The notes: generated from the sequence alone by a model not told the origin. A stretch of DNA of 64,000 bases from Polynucleobacter duraquae (GCF_000973625.1 NZ_CP007501.1:1550001-1614000), one strand, 5' to 3'. Counted from the first letter of the stretch, positions 9,073-17,756 are shown. Numbers and translations: made by a program.

Positions 9073-10071
9073 TTATTGCGCTTCTTTGATATTGTTTTCA
9101 ATCACGAACTTACCCCAGATCGCAATTTGCTTACCGATAAAGTCACGCAAAGTTTCTGGGTTGCCGGCGACAATCTGAATCCCTTGAGACTTCAGTTTCT
9201 CAGACACAGCCGGTGTTTTTAATGCTTTAGTGACAGCATCATTCATGGCATTCACAATTGCTGGTGGGGTTTTGCCTGGGGCCAATACTGCCCACCATGC
9301 TGGCGCATTAAATCCAGGGAAACCACTTTCAGCAATCGTTGGCACATTGGGCAACTCAGGCGATCTTTTAGCAGTAGTGATTACCAAGGGGATGACACCG
9401 CCACTATCAACATGGGGCTTGACCAAGAATTCTGAGCCAACAGCCAGTGGAACCTGACCACCCAGTACATCTTGCATCAATGGGCCTCCACCACGGTAAG
9501 GCACGTGATTCCAATCAAATCCTGCTTGCTTAGCCAAACGTGCCATAGCTAAGTGACCAAGGCTACCAACGCCAATGGATCCATAGCTAAATGGTTTGCC
9601 AGCCTTAGACTGGTCCACCAACTGCTTAAAGCTTGTGATGCCAGAATTCTTACTGGCGACCAATACCATCGGTGAAGTGCCAATTAAGGTCACAGGCGCT
9701 ATATCTTTAATCGTGTCATACGGGAGCTTATCTTTGAGGATCGGATTTACACCGTGCGTGTCAAATACCACAGCAAAGGTATAACCATCAGGATCTGACC
9801 TTGTCATAGCGGCAGTTCCGATCACACCAGATGCTCCGCCAATATTTTCAACAATCACGTTTTGCTTTAATTCCGCCTGCAAAGCCGGAGCTAAGGTGCG
9901 AGCCACTTGATCCACAGAGCCACCTGGCGGGAAAACAGCAATCAGGCGAATCGGTTTTTGGGTAGGCCAAGTACCCACACCGGCCGTTTGAGCGCTGGCA
10001 AAAGAACCAGCAAACATCGCAAATAGGCTAAATAAAAGCGCTTTTTTAGTTATTTTCAAGTAAATCGTCAT
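9073..10071 (-). CDS. Bug/TctC-family periplasmic binding protein
   Basis: A 332-residue extracytoplasmic solute receptor of the tripartite tricarboxylate transporter family. It has a signal peptide ending near SFASAQ, then the WPTQKPIRLIAVFPPGGSVDQVAR start and the later VPYRGGGPLMQDVLGGQV and VPTIAESGFPGF motifs typical of Bug proteins. The ATG at 10071 is preferred to one 42 bases upstream because GGGAG lies eight bases before it. No TctA or TctB membrane genes are nearby, so it is an orphan receptor, as is common in Burkholderiales. The ligand is probably a carboxylate, but this is inference. Confidence 0.9.
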   Translation of the reverse strand: MTIYLKITKKALLFSLFAMFAGSFASAQTAGVGTWPTQKPIRLIAVFPPGGSVDQVARTLAPALQAELKQNVIVENIGGASGVIGTAAMTRSDPDGYTFAVVFDTHGVNPILKDKLPYDTIKDIAPVTLIGTSPMVLVASKNSGITSFKQLVDQSKAGKPFSYGSIGVGSLGHLAMARLAKQAGFDWNHVPYRGGGPLMQDVLGGQVPLAVGSEFLVKPHVDSGGVIPLVITTAKRSPELPNVPTIAESGFPGFNAPAWWAVLAPGKTPPAIVNAMNDAVTKALKTPAVSEKLKSQGIQIVAGNPETLRDFIGKQIAIWGKFVIENNIKEAQ

Positions 10072-10149
10072 GACATCATCTCCCTCGATTAAGACTGCAA
10101 GATTACCACCCATCCTTGCCGCTTGTTTGATAATAGATGCCGGAGCAAG

Positions 10150-10929
10150 ATGAGATTACCTATGAAACCAATTTTGAACATAGCCGCCTACTTATTTGTC
10201 AGTTTGGATAATTTAGCTGAGCTACGCACCGAGATCTTAGATGAGTGCAATTCTGGCGAGTTAAAGGGCACCATTCTCCTGACTGGCGAAGGTATCAATA
10301 TGTTCCTAGCTGGTAGCGAACCTAAATTACGCAGCTTTATAAATTACTTGCGCCAGGATCCGCGCTTTGCACCCCTGCAAACCAAAGATAGCTGGTCTGA
10401 AACTCAGCCCTTTAAGAAGATGCTGGTCAAAATTAAGAATGAAATTATTCGGATGAATCACCCGGCGATTCGTCCGGAAGAGGGTCGCGCCAACTTCATC
10501 ACACCAAAAAAATTACAAGAGTGGCTTGATCGTGGAACAGATGATTTAGGACGCCCGGTCGTCATGGTAGACACACGCAATGCTTTTGAAGTTGAGTATG
10601 GAACTTTTGACAATGCACTGCATTTCAATATCGAGAAATTTACAGAATTTCCCGAAGCCATTACTGCACATAAAGACGAGCTAGCTGATAAAACTTTGGT
10701 GAGCTTTTGTACCGGCGGAATTCGTTGTGAAAAATCCGGGCTCTACATGCGCGAAATTGGCATGCAACATAGTTATCAGCTTGAAGGCGGCATTCTCAAG
10801 TACTTTGAAGAAGTTGGCTCCGCACATTACACCGGCAGCTGTTTTGTATTTGATGAGCGGGAAGCGCTAGAACCTAATCTAGACACCATCCCACTTGAGC
10901 GCTCAATCCGAAAAAAACAAAGCGCGTAA
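10150..10929 (+). CDS. trhO: tRNA uridine-34 hydroxylase, rhodanese family
   Basis: TrhO (formerly YceA) makes 5-hydroxyuridine at position 34 of certain tRNAs using oxygen. The protein has the N-terminal acylphosphatase-like region (GTILLTGEGINMFLAG) followed by a rhodanese domain with VVMVDTRNAFEVEYGTF and the active loop FCTGGIRCEKS, whose first Cys is the catalytic one. I start at the ATG at 10150, which follows GGAG at 10142-10145 by four bases. An in-frame ATG at 10162 is equally consistent with homologous N-termini. It faces the ABM gene convergently. Confidence 0.92.
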   Translation: MRLPMKPILNIAAYLFVSLDNLAELRTEILDECNSGELKGTILLTGEGINMFLAGSEPKLRSFINYLRQDPRFAPLQTKDSWSETQPFKKMLVKIKNEIIRMNHPAIRPEEGRANFITPKKLQEWLDRGTDDLGRPVVMVDTRNAFEVEYGTFDNALHFNIEKFTEFPEAITAHKDELADKTLVSFCTGGIRCEKSGLYMREIGMQHSYQLEGGILKYFEEVGSAHYTGSCFVFDEREALEPNLDTIPLERSIRKKQSA

Positions 10930-10941
10930 TTACTGAAGGTA

Positions 10942-11244
10942 CTAGCTCGATTTACCCACTAAAGTCATATGCTCAACAAAAGGGGGTTTTACGAAGAATG
11001 GTCCAACAATGGCTCGCCAATCAGCAAAGGCATCTGACCCCCTAAAGTCGACTGTATGGTTCTCAAGGGTATCCCAGTAAATCAATAATAAATAACGGGC
11101 AGGACTTTCGATACTGCGGTTTACCTTAAAGCCCTGAAAGCCTTTAGCTTTAGCTATCACCGTATTGACGCCACGCAAAATAGCCTCTTCAAATTCAGCA
11201 CCCTTGGTTGGGTCAATTTCGATATCGCAATGCTCCAAAATCAT
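10942..11244 (-). CDS. Antibiotic biosynthesis monooxygenase (ABM) domain protein
   Basis: A 100-residue ferredoxin-like alpha/beta barrel protein with the family pattern: an N-terminal EHCDIEIDP strand, a central helix, GFQGFKVNRSIESPARYLLLIYWDTLENH, and a final strand. Such proteins are usually dimeric haem-degrading or quinol-type monooxygenases, or have no known activity. The ATG at 11244 is preceded by AAAGGA at a spacing of eight; a TTG 18 bases upstream is less likely. No catalytic assignment is possible from sequence. Confidence 0.85.
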   Translation of the reverse strand: MILEHCDIEIDPTKGAEFEEAILRGVNTVIAKAKGFQGFKVNRSIESPARYLLLIYWDTLENHTVDFRGSDAFADWRAIVGPFFVKPPFVEHMTLVGKSS

Positions 11245-11319
11245 GGGGATTTCCTTTGTCAAAATTACTCAGTGATCGATAGTAAACTCAAGCAGAATAA
11301 CAAATCAGCAAAGAGAGTC

Positions 11320-12294
11320 ATGGCCAATTTACCTAATATTGTCATCCTGGGAGATTACGAGCGCGCTCTGCGTCGCTTCTCTCAATGGGACCGGATAGAG
11401 CAAAATTCAAACCTCACCATTCATCATGAGCCGTTGCTGGATGAGGCCTTGTATGAGGCAGTCAAAGACGCTGATGTGATTGCCATCGTACGCGACCGAT
11501 CCCCCTTTAATGAAGCCATGATTGCAAGGCTGCCAAAGCTCAAATTATTGATGTTCACAGGAAAGCGAAATGGCACGTTAGATAGCGCTGCCCTCCTTGC
11601 TCGTCATATTCCGATTGCCTGCACGCTAGGAGGCCCTTCGAAAGAAACTACTACCGAGTTAACCTGGGCATTAATTTTAGGAGCTTCAAAACAATTGGTT
11701 CGCCAAAATCATTTAGTGATCTCTGGGGGCTGGCGTGATGAACTCTCGGTTCTACCCATGCTCTCAGGTGAGCGTTTGGGAGTGATTGGTCTTGGTGCTA
11801 TCGGCAGTGCCGTCGCTCGTGTTGGTAAGGCATTCGGCATGGAGATAGTCACTTGGAGTCCTAATATGACGCAGGAACGTGCCGCAACCGAAGGCGCAAC
11901 TTCCGTTAGCCTTGATGAGCTACTAAGCACATCAAAAATAGTCACTATGCACTTAGTAGCGGGCCCTGGAACCAAAGGCCTCATCAGTGCCGATCAACTC
12001 GCATTAATGCGCCCTGATTCCATTCTGGTCAACACCTCGCGCTCTGCATTAATCAATATGTCTGATTTATGCGTTGCCCTCAAAAAAGGCTGTCCCGGAC
12101 AAGCTGCTGTTGACGTATTTGATATTGAACCATTGCCATCCAATGATCCCTTGCGCAGCACCCCAAATTTATTAGCCACTCCCCACCTAGGTTTTATCGC
12201 GGAGCCTGTCTTTAAAATGTTCTCTCAGGGGATTACTGAAACTCTGGAGGCCTGGCTGGATCAAAAGCCAGCACCCCATCCATATCAGCCTTAA
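11320..12294 (+). CDS. D-2-hydroxyacid dehydrogenase, NAD-binding
   Basis: A 324-residue member of the D-isomer-specific 2-hydroxyacid dehydrogenase family. The Rossmann motif GLGAIG is at residues 157-162. The catalytic triad is visible as Arg in NTSRSALI, Glu in FDIEPLP and His in ATPHLGF. It would reduce or oxidise a 2-keto/2-hydroxy acid with NAD(P). The chosen ATG follows AAAGAGAG at a good distance; an earlier alternative start would only add a poor N-terminal extension. It leads a plus-strand run with two ChrA halves and a Bug protein. The substrate is unknown. Confidence 0.88.
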   Translation: MANLPNIVILGDYERALRRFSQWDRIEQNSNLTIHHEPLLDEALYEAVKDADVIAIVRDRSPFNEAMIARLPKLKLLMFTGKRNGTLDSAALLARHIPIACTLGGPSKETTTELTWALILGASKQLVRQNHLVISGGWRDELSVLPMLSGERLGVIGLGAIGSAVARVGKAFGMEIVTWSPNMTQERAATEGATSVSLDELLSTSKIVTMHLVAGPGTKGLISADQLALMRPDSILVNTSRSALINMSDLCVALKKGCPGQAAVDVFDIEPLPSNDPLRSTPNLLATPHLGFIAEPVFKMFSQGITETLEAWLDQKPAPHPYQP

Positions 12295-12299
12295 CGCTT

Positions 12300-12839
12300 T
12301 TGAAAACACTGACTCCAACAGAATTATTTATCAGCTTTAGTAAGATCGGCATGTCTGGTTTTGGTGGTGTACTACCATGGGCGCGCCGCACTTTGGTTGA
12401 GCAGGACAAGGTGTTGAGTTCGGAAGAATTTAGCGCAATTTTGGGTATCTGCCAAATTGTTCCAGGCCCCAATATTGTGAATCTTGCGGTTTGCATAGGT
12501 TCTCGGTTTGCTGGCGCCAGAGGCGCACTAGCGGCAGTCCTAGGCTTAACGCTGGGGCCGATCTGCATCGTGATGCTATTAGCAATCCTCTATACACATT
12601 ACAGCGACCTAGAGTCTGTCCAAGGAATACTGCGGGGTATCTCTGCTGTTGGGGTTGGCTTAATTGCCTCTACTGGCATCAAGATGTTGCGTGACGAGTT
12701 ACGCTTTCCACTAATGCTGCTGGTTGTACTTGTCACCGTAATTGCAGCCAGCTACTACCAGCTAGGTCTTGGCTGGGTGGTCCTAATAGCATCTCCGCTA
12801 GCCTGGGTCTTGGCACAAAAAAAGGCTCGCAAACTATGA
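12300..12839 (+). CDS. Chromate transporter, short ChrA half 1
   Basis: A 179-residue membrane protein equal to one CHR domain, half of a classical ChrA. It has the family motifs FGGVLPWARRTLVEQ and QIVPGPNIVNLAVCIG in the first third, followed by hydrophobic helices. The apparent start is TTG at 12300, since the next in-frame Met lies within the first conserved motif. It overlaps half 2 by four bases. Short CHR proteins encoded in pairs act together in chromate efflux in Bacillus (family knowledge). Chromate or another oxyanion is the inferred substrate. Confidence 0.85.
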   Translation: MKTLTPTELFISFSKIGMSGFGGVLPWARRTLVEQDKVLSSEEFSAILGICQIVPGPNIVNLAVCIGSRFAGARGALAAVLGLTLGPICIVMLLAILYTHYSDLESVQGILRGISAVGVGLIASTGIKMLRDELRFPLMLLVVLVTVIAASYYQLGLGWVVLIASPLAWVLAQKKARKL

Positions 12840-13357
12840 GTGTTTTATTGAGTCTATTTTTAAAACTCTCTGCCTTCTCGCTCATTGCCTTTGGCGGAGT
12901 AAATGCCTTACTCCCAAGCTTACTTAAGCTATCGGTTTACCAAGAGCAATGGATTGACCTGCAAACTTTTGCTGATTATTTTGCAATCGCTCAAGCAGCG
13001 CCGGGCCCTAACTTCATGACGGTAACGCTCATTGGCTGGCATGTCTATGGGGTGCTTGGGGCTTTGATTGCAACCTTCGCAATTGCCTGGCCGTCATCCA
13101 TCTTGGTTTATCACTTGCAGCGCCTCATACTAGGCATGAAAGATGTGCAAAAAAAGAAATCGATTCAGTATGCAGCTGCGGCACTTGCGATTGGATTGGT
13201 TCTTTCCTCCGCATGGCAGATTGCCTTACAGATCAATCATAGCTATGCTGCATATGTACTTACGATAGTCACAATCGGAGTCACTGTTTTGACTCGCTGG
13301 CATCCTTTATATTTAATTGCGCTAGGGGCAGCCCTAGGAATGATTGGAGTAATTTGA
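12836..13357 (+). CDS. Chromate transporter, short ChrA half 2
   Basis: A 173-residue membrane protein, the second CHR domain of the pair. It carries FGGVNALLPSL and AQAAPGPNFMTVTLIGW, the same two motifs as half 1, then hydrophobic helices with a KDVQKKKS cytoplasmic loop. The ATG overlaps the stop of half 1 (ATGA), so equimolar translation is likely and the two probably form a heterodimer. A GGAG near its 3' end serves as the ribosome site for the following Bug gene. Confidence 0.85.
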   Translation: MSVLLSLFLKLSAFSLIAFGGVNALLPSLLKLSVYQEQWIDLQTFADYFAIAQAAPGPNFMTVTLIGWHVYGVLGALIATFAIAWPSSILVYHLQRLILGMKDVQKKKSIQYAAAALAIGLVLSSAWQIALQINHSYAAYVLTIVTIGVTVLTRWHPLYLIALGAALGMIGVI

Positions 13358-13359
13358 AA

Positions 13360-14331
13360 ATGATGAGACTGCTTAAGACATTTATATTTGGCGCGACATT
13401 ACTTATTGTTGCTACGCCACAAGCGCAAACCAATTACCCCACTAAACCCATTACCATCGTTGTGCCTTACGGTGCAGGTGGGAGCGCAGACTCTCGCAGT
13501 AGGCAGCTAGCGCAAAAAATGAGCTTGATTCTGAAACAACCCTTCGTCATTGACAACAAACCCGGTGCCGGCGGAAATATCGGCACTGAGTTTATTGCAA
13601 GATCTGCCCCAGATGGCTACACCATTGGTATGGGAAACTTTGCGCCAATGGCGGTAAACAAAACGCTTTTTGGGAATTTACGGTATGACCCAGAGATGGA
13701 TCTTACCCCCATCATGCTGATAGAAAAGGGTCCACTAATTCTGGTAGTGAACCCAAATTCTCCATACAAAACCATTCAAGATATTGTTACAGCAGCTAAG
13801 GCAAAACCAGGGACCCTGACGTTTTCTTCTGGAGGCATTGGCGGCAGCCATCAACTCTCAGCTGAGCTGTTTATGCAAAATGCTGGCATTCAAATGATTC
13901 ATGTGCCCTACAAGAGTGGCTCTGCTGCTTTAACAGATTTGATGGCAGGTAACGTCGATATGATGTTTGATCAGATGTACTCTGCAGTTCCCAACATCAG
14001 AGCAGATAAACTGCGCCCTATTGCTATCACGAGTAAAAAGAGATCTCCACTATTTCCAAATGTACCCAGCTTTGCAGAGCTGAGCTACCCTAAGGTGGAG
14101 GTACTCAATTGGCAAGGATTTATTGCGCCTTCTGGCACACCTAAGGCCATTATCGACACATTAAATAAAGCATCTAATGAGGCGCTTAAAGATCCACAAC
14201 TGCGTGAGTTAATGCTCTCCCAAGGAAATGAAATTGGTGGTGGCAGTCCTGCTGATTTTGCAGCCCTCATCAAATCAGAGGCTGCAAAATGGAGTGCTGT
14301 GGTTAGAGCCGGAAATATCAAGCCCGAGTAA
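13360..14331 (+). CDS. Bug/TctC-family periplasmic binding protein
   Basis: A 323-residue tricarboxylate-type receptor. It has a signal peptide ending near TPQAQ, then NYPTKPITIVVPYGAGGSADSRSRQ, IDNKPGAGGNIGTEF and the VPYKSGSAALTDLMAGNVDMMFDQ ligand-domain motif. The ATG at 13360 lies nine bases after GGAG at 13347-13350; the next codon is also ATG. It is the last gene of the 2-hydroxyacid dehydrogenase/ChrA run, and no TctAB genes are present. The ligand is unknown. Confidence 0.9.
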   Translation: MMRLLKTFIFGATLLIVATPQAQTNYPTKPITIVVPYGAGGSADSRSRQLAQKMSLILKQPFVIDNKPGAGGNIGTEFIARSAPDGYTIGMGNFAPMAVNKTLFGNLRYDPEMDLTPIMLIEKGPLILVVNPNSPYKTIQDIVTAAKAKPGTLTFSSGGIGGSHQLSAELFMQNAGIQMIHVPYKSGSAALTDLMAGNVDMMFDQMYSAVPNIRADKLRPIAITSKKRSPLFPNVPSFAELSYPKVEVLNWQGFIAPSGTPKAIIDTLNKASNEALKDPQLRELMLSQGNEIGGGSPADFAALIKSEAAKWSAVVRAGNIKPE

Positions 14332-14346
14332 TCTAGATGCGCAAAC

Positions 14347-14724
14347 TTACTTCAACGCTTGGTAAGTCAGAATACCTAAAAAGGTTAAGCAGAGTGAGCC
14401 AGCTAAATGTAAGAGCGCAGTGCCCAGTGCCCAACTCACTTCGCCACGCTGCATAAAACCGACCACTTCAGCAGAGAAGCTGGAGAAGGTAGTGAGGCCA
14501 CCTAAAAAACCCGTAATGACGAATAGCTTCCATTCAGGGGAGAGGCTTTGATTATTACCAAAAAAGGCTACGGCAATTCCGATGAAATATCCGCCAACCA
14601 TATTAGAAATAAACGTTCCCAATGGAAGAGTTGAGGCAACACTGACTGTGACGAGATTAAAGCCTGCCCTAAGCAAAGCGCCCAGACCTGCGCCACAAAA
14701 AATTGCAAGAAAAGATAGCCACAT
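14347..14724 (-). CDS. crcB: Fluoride ion channel CrcB/Fluc
   Basis: CrcB exports fluoride as a dual-topology dimeric channel. The 125-residue protein has four hydrophobic helices and the hallmark segments FCGAGLGALLRAGFN, TFISNMVGGYFIG and GFLGGLTTFSSFSAE, which hold the pore Asn and the Phe box. It begins nine bases after the stop of the DODA-type dioxygenase and is probably co-transcribed with it. I looked for a fluoride riboswitch upstream and saw no convincing one. Confidence 0.95.
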   Translation of the reverse strand: MWLSFLAIFCGAGLGALLRAGFNLVTVSVASTLPLGTFISNMVGGYFIGIAVAFFGNNQSLSPEWKLFVITGFLGGLTTFSSFSAEVVGFMQRGEVSWALGTALLHLAGSLCLTFLGILTYQALK

Positions 14725-14733
14725 ATTCGGTAT

Positions 14734-15513
14734 TTATTGGATTGAAAAAGCAAGCATGCTAATGGAGCTCATTTCTACTCCATCCACTAACACCTTAGAG
14801 GTTTCACCTTGCTCTTGCAGGGCAAGCGCATATAAAGCTGGCCAATAGTGCTCAGGGGTCGGAATAGATAAATGCGCGGCATCACCGCACTGCTCCCAAT
14901 GAATTAAATTGTCATGATGATTTGCCTGCATCTCAGAAACAAAAAACTCATTGAACTCGTTAGCCCATGAATAAGGTGTTGCACCCTCCTCCCAATGAAT
15001 CGTGCGCAAGTTATGCACAACATTACCGCTAGCCAGGATCAAGATATTCTCGTCACGCAAAGGACGTAATTTTTTAGCAAGCTCGTAATGCTCACTCGCA
15101 GTCATGGAACCATCTAGGCTCAGTTGCACTACCGGTATATCTGCATTTGGATAGAGGTATGTCAGAACAGACCATGCACCATGATCAATACCCCACTCAT
15201 TCTCCTCAAGCACCACGGGAACATCCAATAATTCTTTGACCCGATCTGCCAGTGCAGGACTACCGAGCGCTGGATATTGAATATCAAACAGGGCTTGCGG
15301 AAATCCGCCAAAGTCATGAATAGTTTTAGGTTTGGGCATTGCTGTAACCCACACTCCGCGGGTTACCCAATGGGCCGAGATAACTAAGATGGCATCTGGG
15401 CGTTTGAGTGATTTGCCAAGATTGGCCCAAGCAGCTGTATAGCGATTGGGCTCAATGGCGTACATCGGACTGCCATGACCAGCAAATACTGCAGGTTGGC
15501 GATGGCTAGTCAT
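14734..15513 (-). CDS. DODA-type extradiol ring-cleavage dioxygenase
   Basis: A 259-residue class III extradiol dioxygenase of the 4,5-DOPA-dioxygenase (YgiD) group. Candidate metal-binding residues are the His of FAGHGSPMYAI, the His of ISAHWVTRG and a Glu near the C-terminus. GSGN-like ASGNVVHNLR is another family hallmark. Proteins of this type cleave catecholic rings in vitro, but the physiological substrate of YgiD homologues is poorly known. It precedes crcB in a likely two-gene operon. Confidence 0.88.
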   Translation of the reverse strand: MTSHRQPAVFAGHGSPMYAIEPNRYTAAWANLGKSLKRPDAILVISAHWVTRGVWVTAMPKPKTIHDFGGFPQALFDIQYPALGSPALADRVKELLDVPVVLEENEWGIDHGAWSVLTYLYPNADIPVVQLSLDGSMTASEHYELAKKLRPLRDENILILASGNVVHNLRTIHWEEGATPYSWANEFNEFFVSEMQANHHDNLIHWEQCGDAAHLSIPTPEHYWPALYALALQEQGETSKVLVDGVEMSSISMLAFSIQ

Positions 15514-15522
15514 TACAGCAGA

Positions 15523-15660
15523 TTAGCCAAATACGTAACCAGTGTGAGCCGCAACCAATGCAAACAAAATAGCCAAGCTAGTAGCAGCTGCCAACATCAC
15601 GATCAAGGTGATGATTTTCTTGTTCACTTCTTCTTTTGACTCTTTATGCCATTCGTTCAT
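15523..15660 (-). CDS. Small single-pass membrane protein (45 aa)
   Basis: A short gene encoding 45 residues. The N-terminus is charged (MNEWHKESKEEVNKK) and is followed by one long hydrophobic helix, then a short GYVFG tail. The charge distribution predicts an N-in single-pass inner-membrane protein. GGGG stands about six bases before the ATG as a weak ribosome site. The reading frame fills a space between two real genes and lies on the same strand as the neighbouring small gene. I do not recognise a family, and no function is offered. Confidence 0.6.
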   Translation of the reverse strand: MNEWHKESKEEVNKKIITLIVMLAAATSLAILFALVAAHTGYVFG

Positions 15661-15704
15661 GCTAAACCCCAGTTAAATACATTATTTGATAGTGCAATTA
15701 TCCA

Positions 15705-15872
15705 CTATCGGCCGCGGCCAGCCTTGCGCATTATGGCTTTTCCACCCCCAAAGCCTGCCTGAGGTCTGCCGCCAGGCCCGGATGGGCCTTTTGGGGCTGG
15801 TGGACGTGCTACTGGCTTAGCTGCTACGGGCTTAGCGGGGATTTTTGATTCAGGTTTTTTATCGTCAGTCAC
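15705..15872 (-). CDS. Small basic Pro/Ala/Gly-rich protein (55 aa)
   Basis: A GTG start at 15872 sits six bases after TAGGAG, a strong ribosome site. The 55-residue product is acidic for a few residues, then has KPVAAKPVARP-type repeats, a Gly-Pro-rich middle and a basic end (RKAGRGR). It should be disordered and positively charged, which could suit nucleic-acid binding, but that is inference. It is transcribed away from the M50 protease gene, whose ATG is only 28 bases away on the other strand. Family unknown. Confidence 0.6.
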   Translation of the reverse strand: MTDDKKPESKIPAKPVAAKPVARPPAPKGPSGPGGRPQAGFGGGKAIMRKAGRGR

Positions 15873-15900
15873 TTTTTGCTCCTATGGATATCATATTGCC

Positions 15901-16563
15901 ATGATTACTGACTATTCTATCCAAGCTATCGCCATTAATGCGATTCCTTTGATTTTTGCCATCACCATTCATGAGGCTGCCCATGGCTATGCAGCCCGTT
16001 ATTTTGGTGACAATACAGCCTACATGCTCGGCAGAGTCAGTCTCAACCCCATTAAACATATAGATCCGGTGGGAACTATCCTAATCCCCCTCATGCTGAT
16101 TTTGGCCAGCTCACCATTCTTGATCGGCTATGCCAAGCCGGTGCCGGTCAACTTTGGGCGCTTACGCAACCCTCGAATTGACTCGATTTGGGTCGCCTTA
16201 GCAGGACCAGGCTCAAATTTCGCGCAAGCTCTGATTTGGGCTATTTTCTTGATTACCCTGATTGGGTTTGGAGTTGACGAACGGTTCTTGTTGGCAATGT
16301 CGCAAGCTGGCATTACTTGGAATTTAGTGCTCTTGGTGTTTAATCTATTCCCCCTGCCACCCTTAGATGGGGGTCGCATTCTGGCGAGCTTATTGCCGGC
16401 TCGGCAATCCATCGCCTTCGGGAAACTAGAGCCCTATGGATTCTTTATCGTTCTGGCACTCGTTTTTACAGGGCTCATTGGTAGCTTTTGGATGGAGCCC
16501 TTGACGGCCTTTTTTAAGGGCGTTGTTTACTTTGTCACACTTCCCCTACAAATGCTTTTCTGA
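15901..16563 (+). CDS. Site-2 protease family (M50) membrane metalloprotease
   Basis: A 220-residue polytopic membrane protein of the minimal M50 family. The zinc site is HEAAH (ITIHEAAHGYA) in the first helix, and the third ligand region is NLFPLPPLDGGRIL in a later helix. No PDZ domain is present, unlike RseP. Such compact members cut substrates within the membrane, but targets are generally unknown. A conserved GPGSNFAQAL segment lies between the two motifs. No clear ribosome site precedes the ATG. Confidence 0.9.
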   Translation: MITDYSIQAIAINAIPLIFAITIHEAAHGYAARYFGDNTAYMLGRVSLNPIKHIDPVGTILIPLMLILASSPFLIGYAKPVPVNFGRLRNPRIDSIWVALAGPGSNFAQALIWAIFLITLIGFGVDERFLLAMSQAGITWNLVLLVFNLFPLPPLDGGRILASLLPARQSIAFGKLEPYGFFIVLALVFTGLIGSFWMEPLTAFFKGVVYFVTLPLQMLF

Positions 16564-16622
16564 AGTATTCTCAAAATTCAAACTCATCAGCGGTAACTCA
16601 CTGATCTCACTGGAGCTTAACT

Positions 16623-17075
16623 ATGAAACTGAAACATTTAATTTTGGCTGCTATCGCGCCCACACTAGTCGCCGGAACAGGCCTTGCTTATGCACAATTT
16701 AAAAAACCAGAAGACGCTATTAAATATCGTCAAAGTGCTTTTACTGTGATGGCCAATTCCTTTGGGAAAATTGCTGCCGTTGTTAAAGGCGAGGCGCCAT
16801 TTAATAAAGATGAAGTAGCAAAGAATGCGGCCGTTGTTGCCATGATCTCGACTTTGCCATGGCAGGCATTTGGGCCTGGCACAGAAGGTGGCAATGCACT
16901 TCCAGGCGTATGGTCAGATAACGCTAAATTTAAAGCGGCTGGAGAAAAAATGCAGTTGGCTGTTGCTAGCTTGAATACTGCTGCTCAGTCAGGCGATCAA
17001 GAAGCAATCAAAAAGGCTTTTGGTGCAGCAGGCGCTACTTGCAAAGGTTGCCATGATGACTTTAAGAAAAAGTAA
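16623..17075 (+). CDS. Cytochrome c-prime/c-556 family protein
   Basis: A 150-residue periplasmic four-helix cytochrome. A signal peptide ends near GLAYAQ. The single haem site, CKGCH, lies close to the C-terminus as in cytochromes c-prime, just before a lysine tail. GGAG seven bases before the ATG supports the start. It would be haem-loaded by the Ccm system encoded at 42894-49706. It converges on the cytochrome b561 gene with no spacer, and the two often occur together, suggesting electron transfer between them (inference). Confidence 0.9.
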   Translation: MKLKHLILAAIAPTLVAGTGLAYAQFKKPEDAIKYRQSAFTVMANSFGKIAAVVKGEAPFNKDEVAKNAAVVAMISTLPWQAFGPGTEGGNALPGVWSDNAKFKAAGEKMQLAVASLNTAAQSGDQEAIKKAFGAAGATCKGCHDDFKKK

Positions 17076-17756
17076 TCAGCTAGTAATGAAGTAACCTAGC
17101 GTTACCGCAATGAGGCTCAGTAGTAATAGTGCAAAGCCTCTTTGCAAACTTCCATCCTTGGAAGCCTGACCCAAGTCTGCAGAGAGATTGATTTCTGTTT
17201 TGCTTGGGTCAATTTCTTTATCGCCCACCAACATCGGCTTAATTAAATTCTCACCTTTAAATTTTTGGTAATACAGAATCGCGCACAGATGAAGCACAAT
17301 CAAAATAATGAGAATGTTCTCATTAAAATAATGAATAGACGTCAATAGCTGAACCGCCTCATTAGAAACATATTTTGAAAACGGTCCCTCAAAGGCAACA
17401 TCGTCATTTGCAAAAAGTCCAGTGACGGCTTGCAGGCCCACTGAAGTAATTAAAGCGATGACAGATAAAGCGCCTAAGGGGTTATGGCCAAGACCTGCCC
17501 TTGATTTACCGGATAGAAATCTGAGCAGCCCTCTGGGGCTAGGCACAAAATGAATGAAACGCGCATGGTATGAACCCATTAAACCCCAGCAGATCCTGAA
17601 AATAATTAAAGTCAGGACACAGTAACCAACTCGCCCATGCCACTCCATGGCATTACCGCCAATCTTTACAGTCACAAAGCTCAGTATGATCCCAAGGACT
17701 AAAAACCAATGGAACAGACGTATTGGCAAGTCCCAGATACGAATGATTTTTTTCAT
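17076..17756 (-). CDS. Cytochrome b561-type membrane protein
   Basis: A 226-residue di-haem b-type membrane cytochrome. It opens with IRIWDLPIRLFHWFLVLGI, whose His is a probable haem ligand, and has four main helices with further His residues in EWHGRVGY and HLCAILYYQKF. A fifth C-terminal helix follows a polar segment. Family members move electrons between quinones and periplasmic c-type cytochromes. It adjoins the c-prime gene tail to tail. Confidence 0.88.
   Translation of the reverse strand: MKKIIRIWDLPIRLFHWFLVLGIILSFVTVKIGGNAMEWHGRVGYCVLTLIIFRICWGLMGSYHARFIHFVPSPRGLLRFLSGKSRAGLGHNPLGALSVIALITSVGLQAVTGLFANDDVAFEGPFSKYVSNEAVQLLTSIHYFNENILIILIVLHLCAILYYQKFKGENLIKPMLVGDKEIDPSKTEINLSADLGQASKDGSLQRGFALLLLSLIAVTLGYFITS

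Noticed and set aside
14500..15520. Possible fluoride riboswitch for crcB
   Set aside because: The gene follows the dioxygenase by nine bases, leaving no room for an aptamer. I saw no convincing one upstream of the dioxygenase either.
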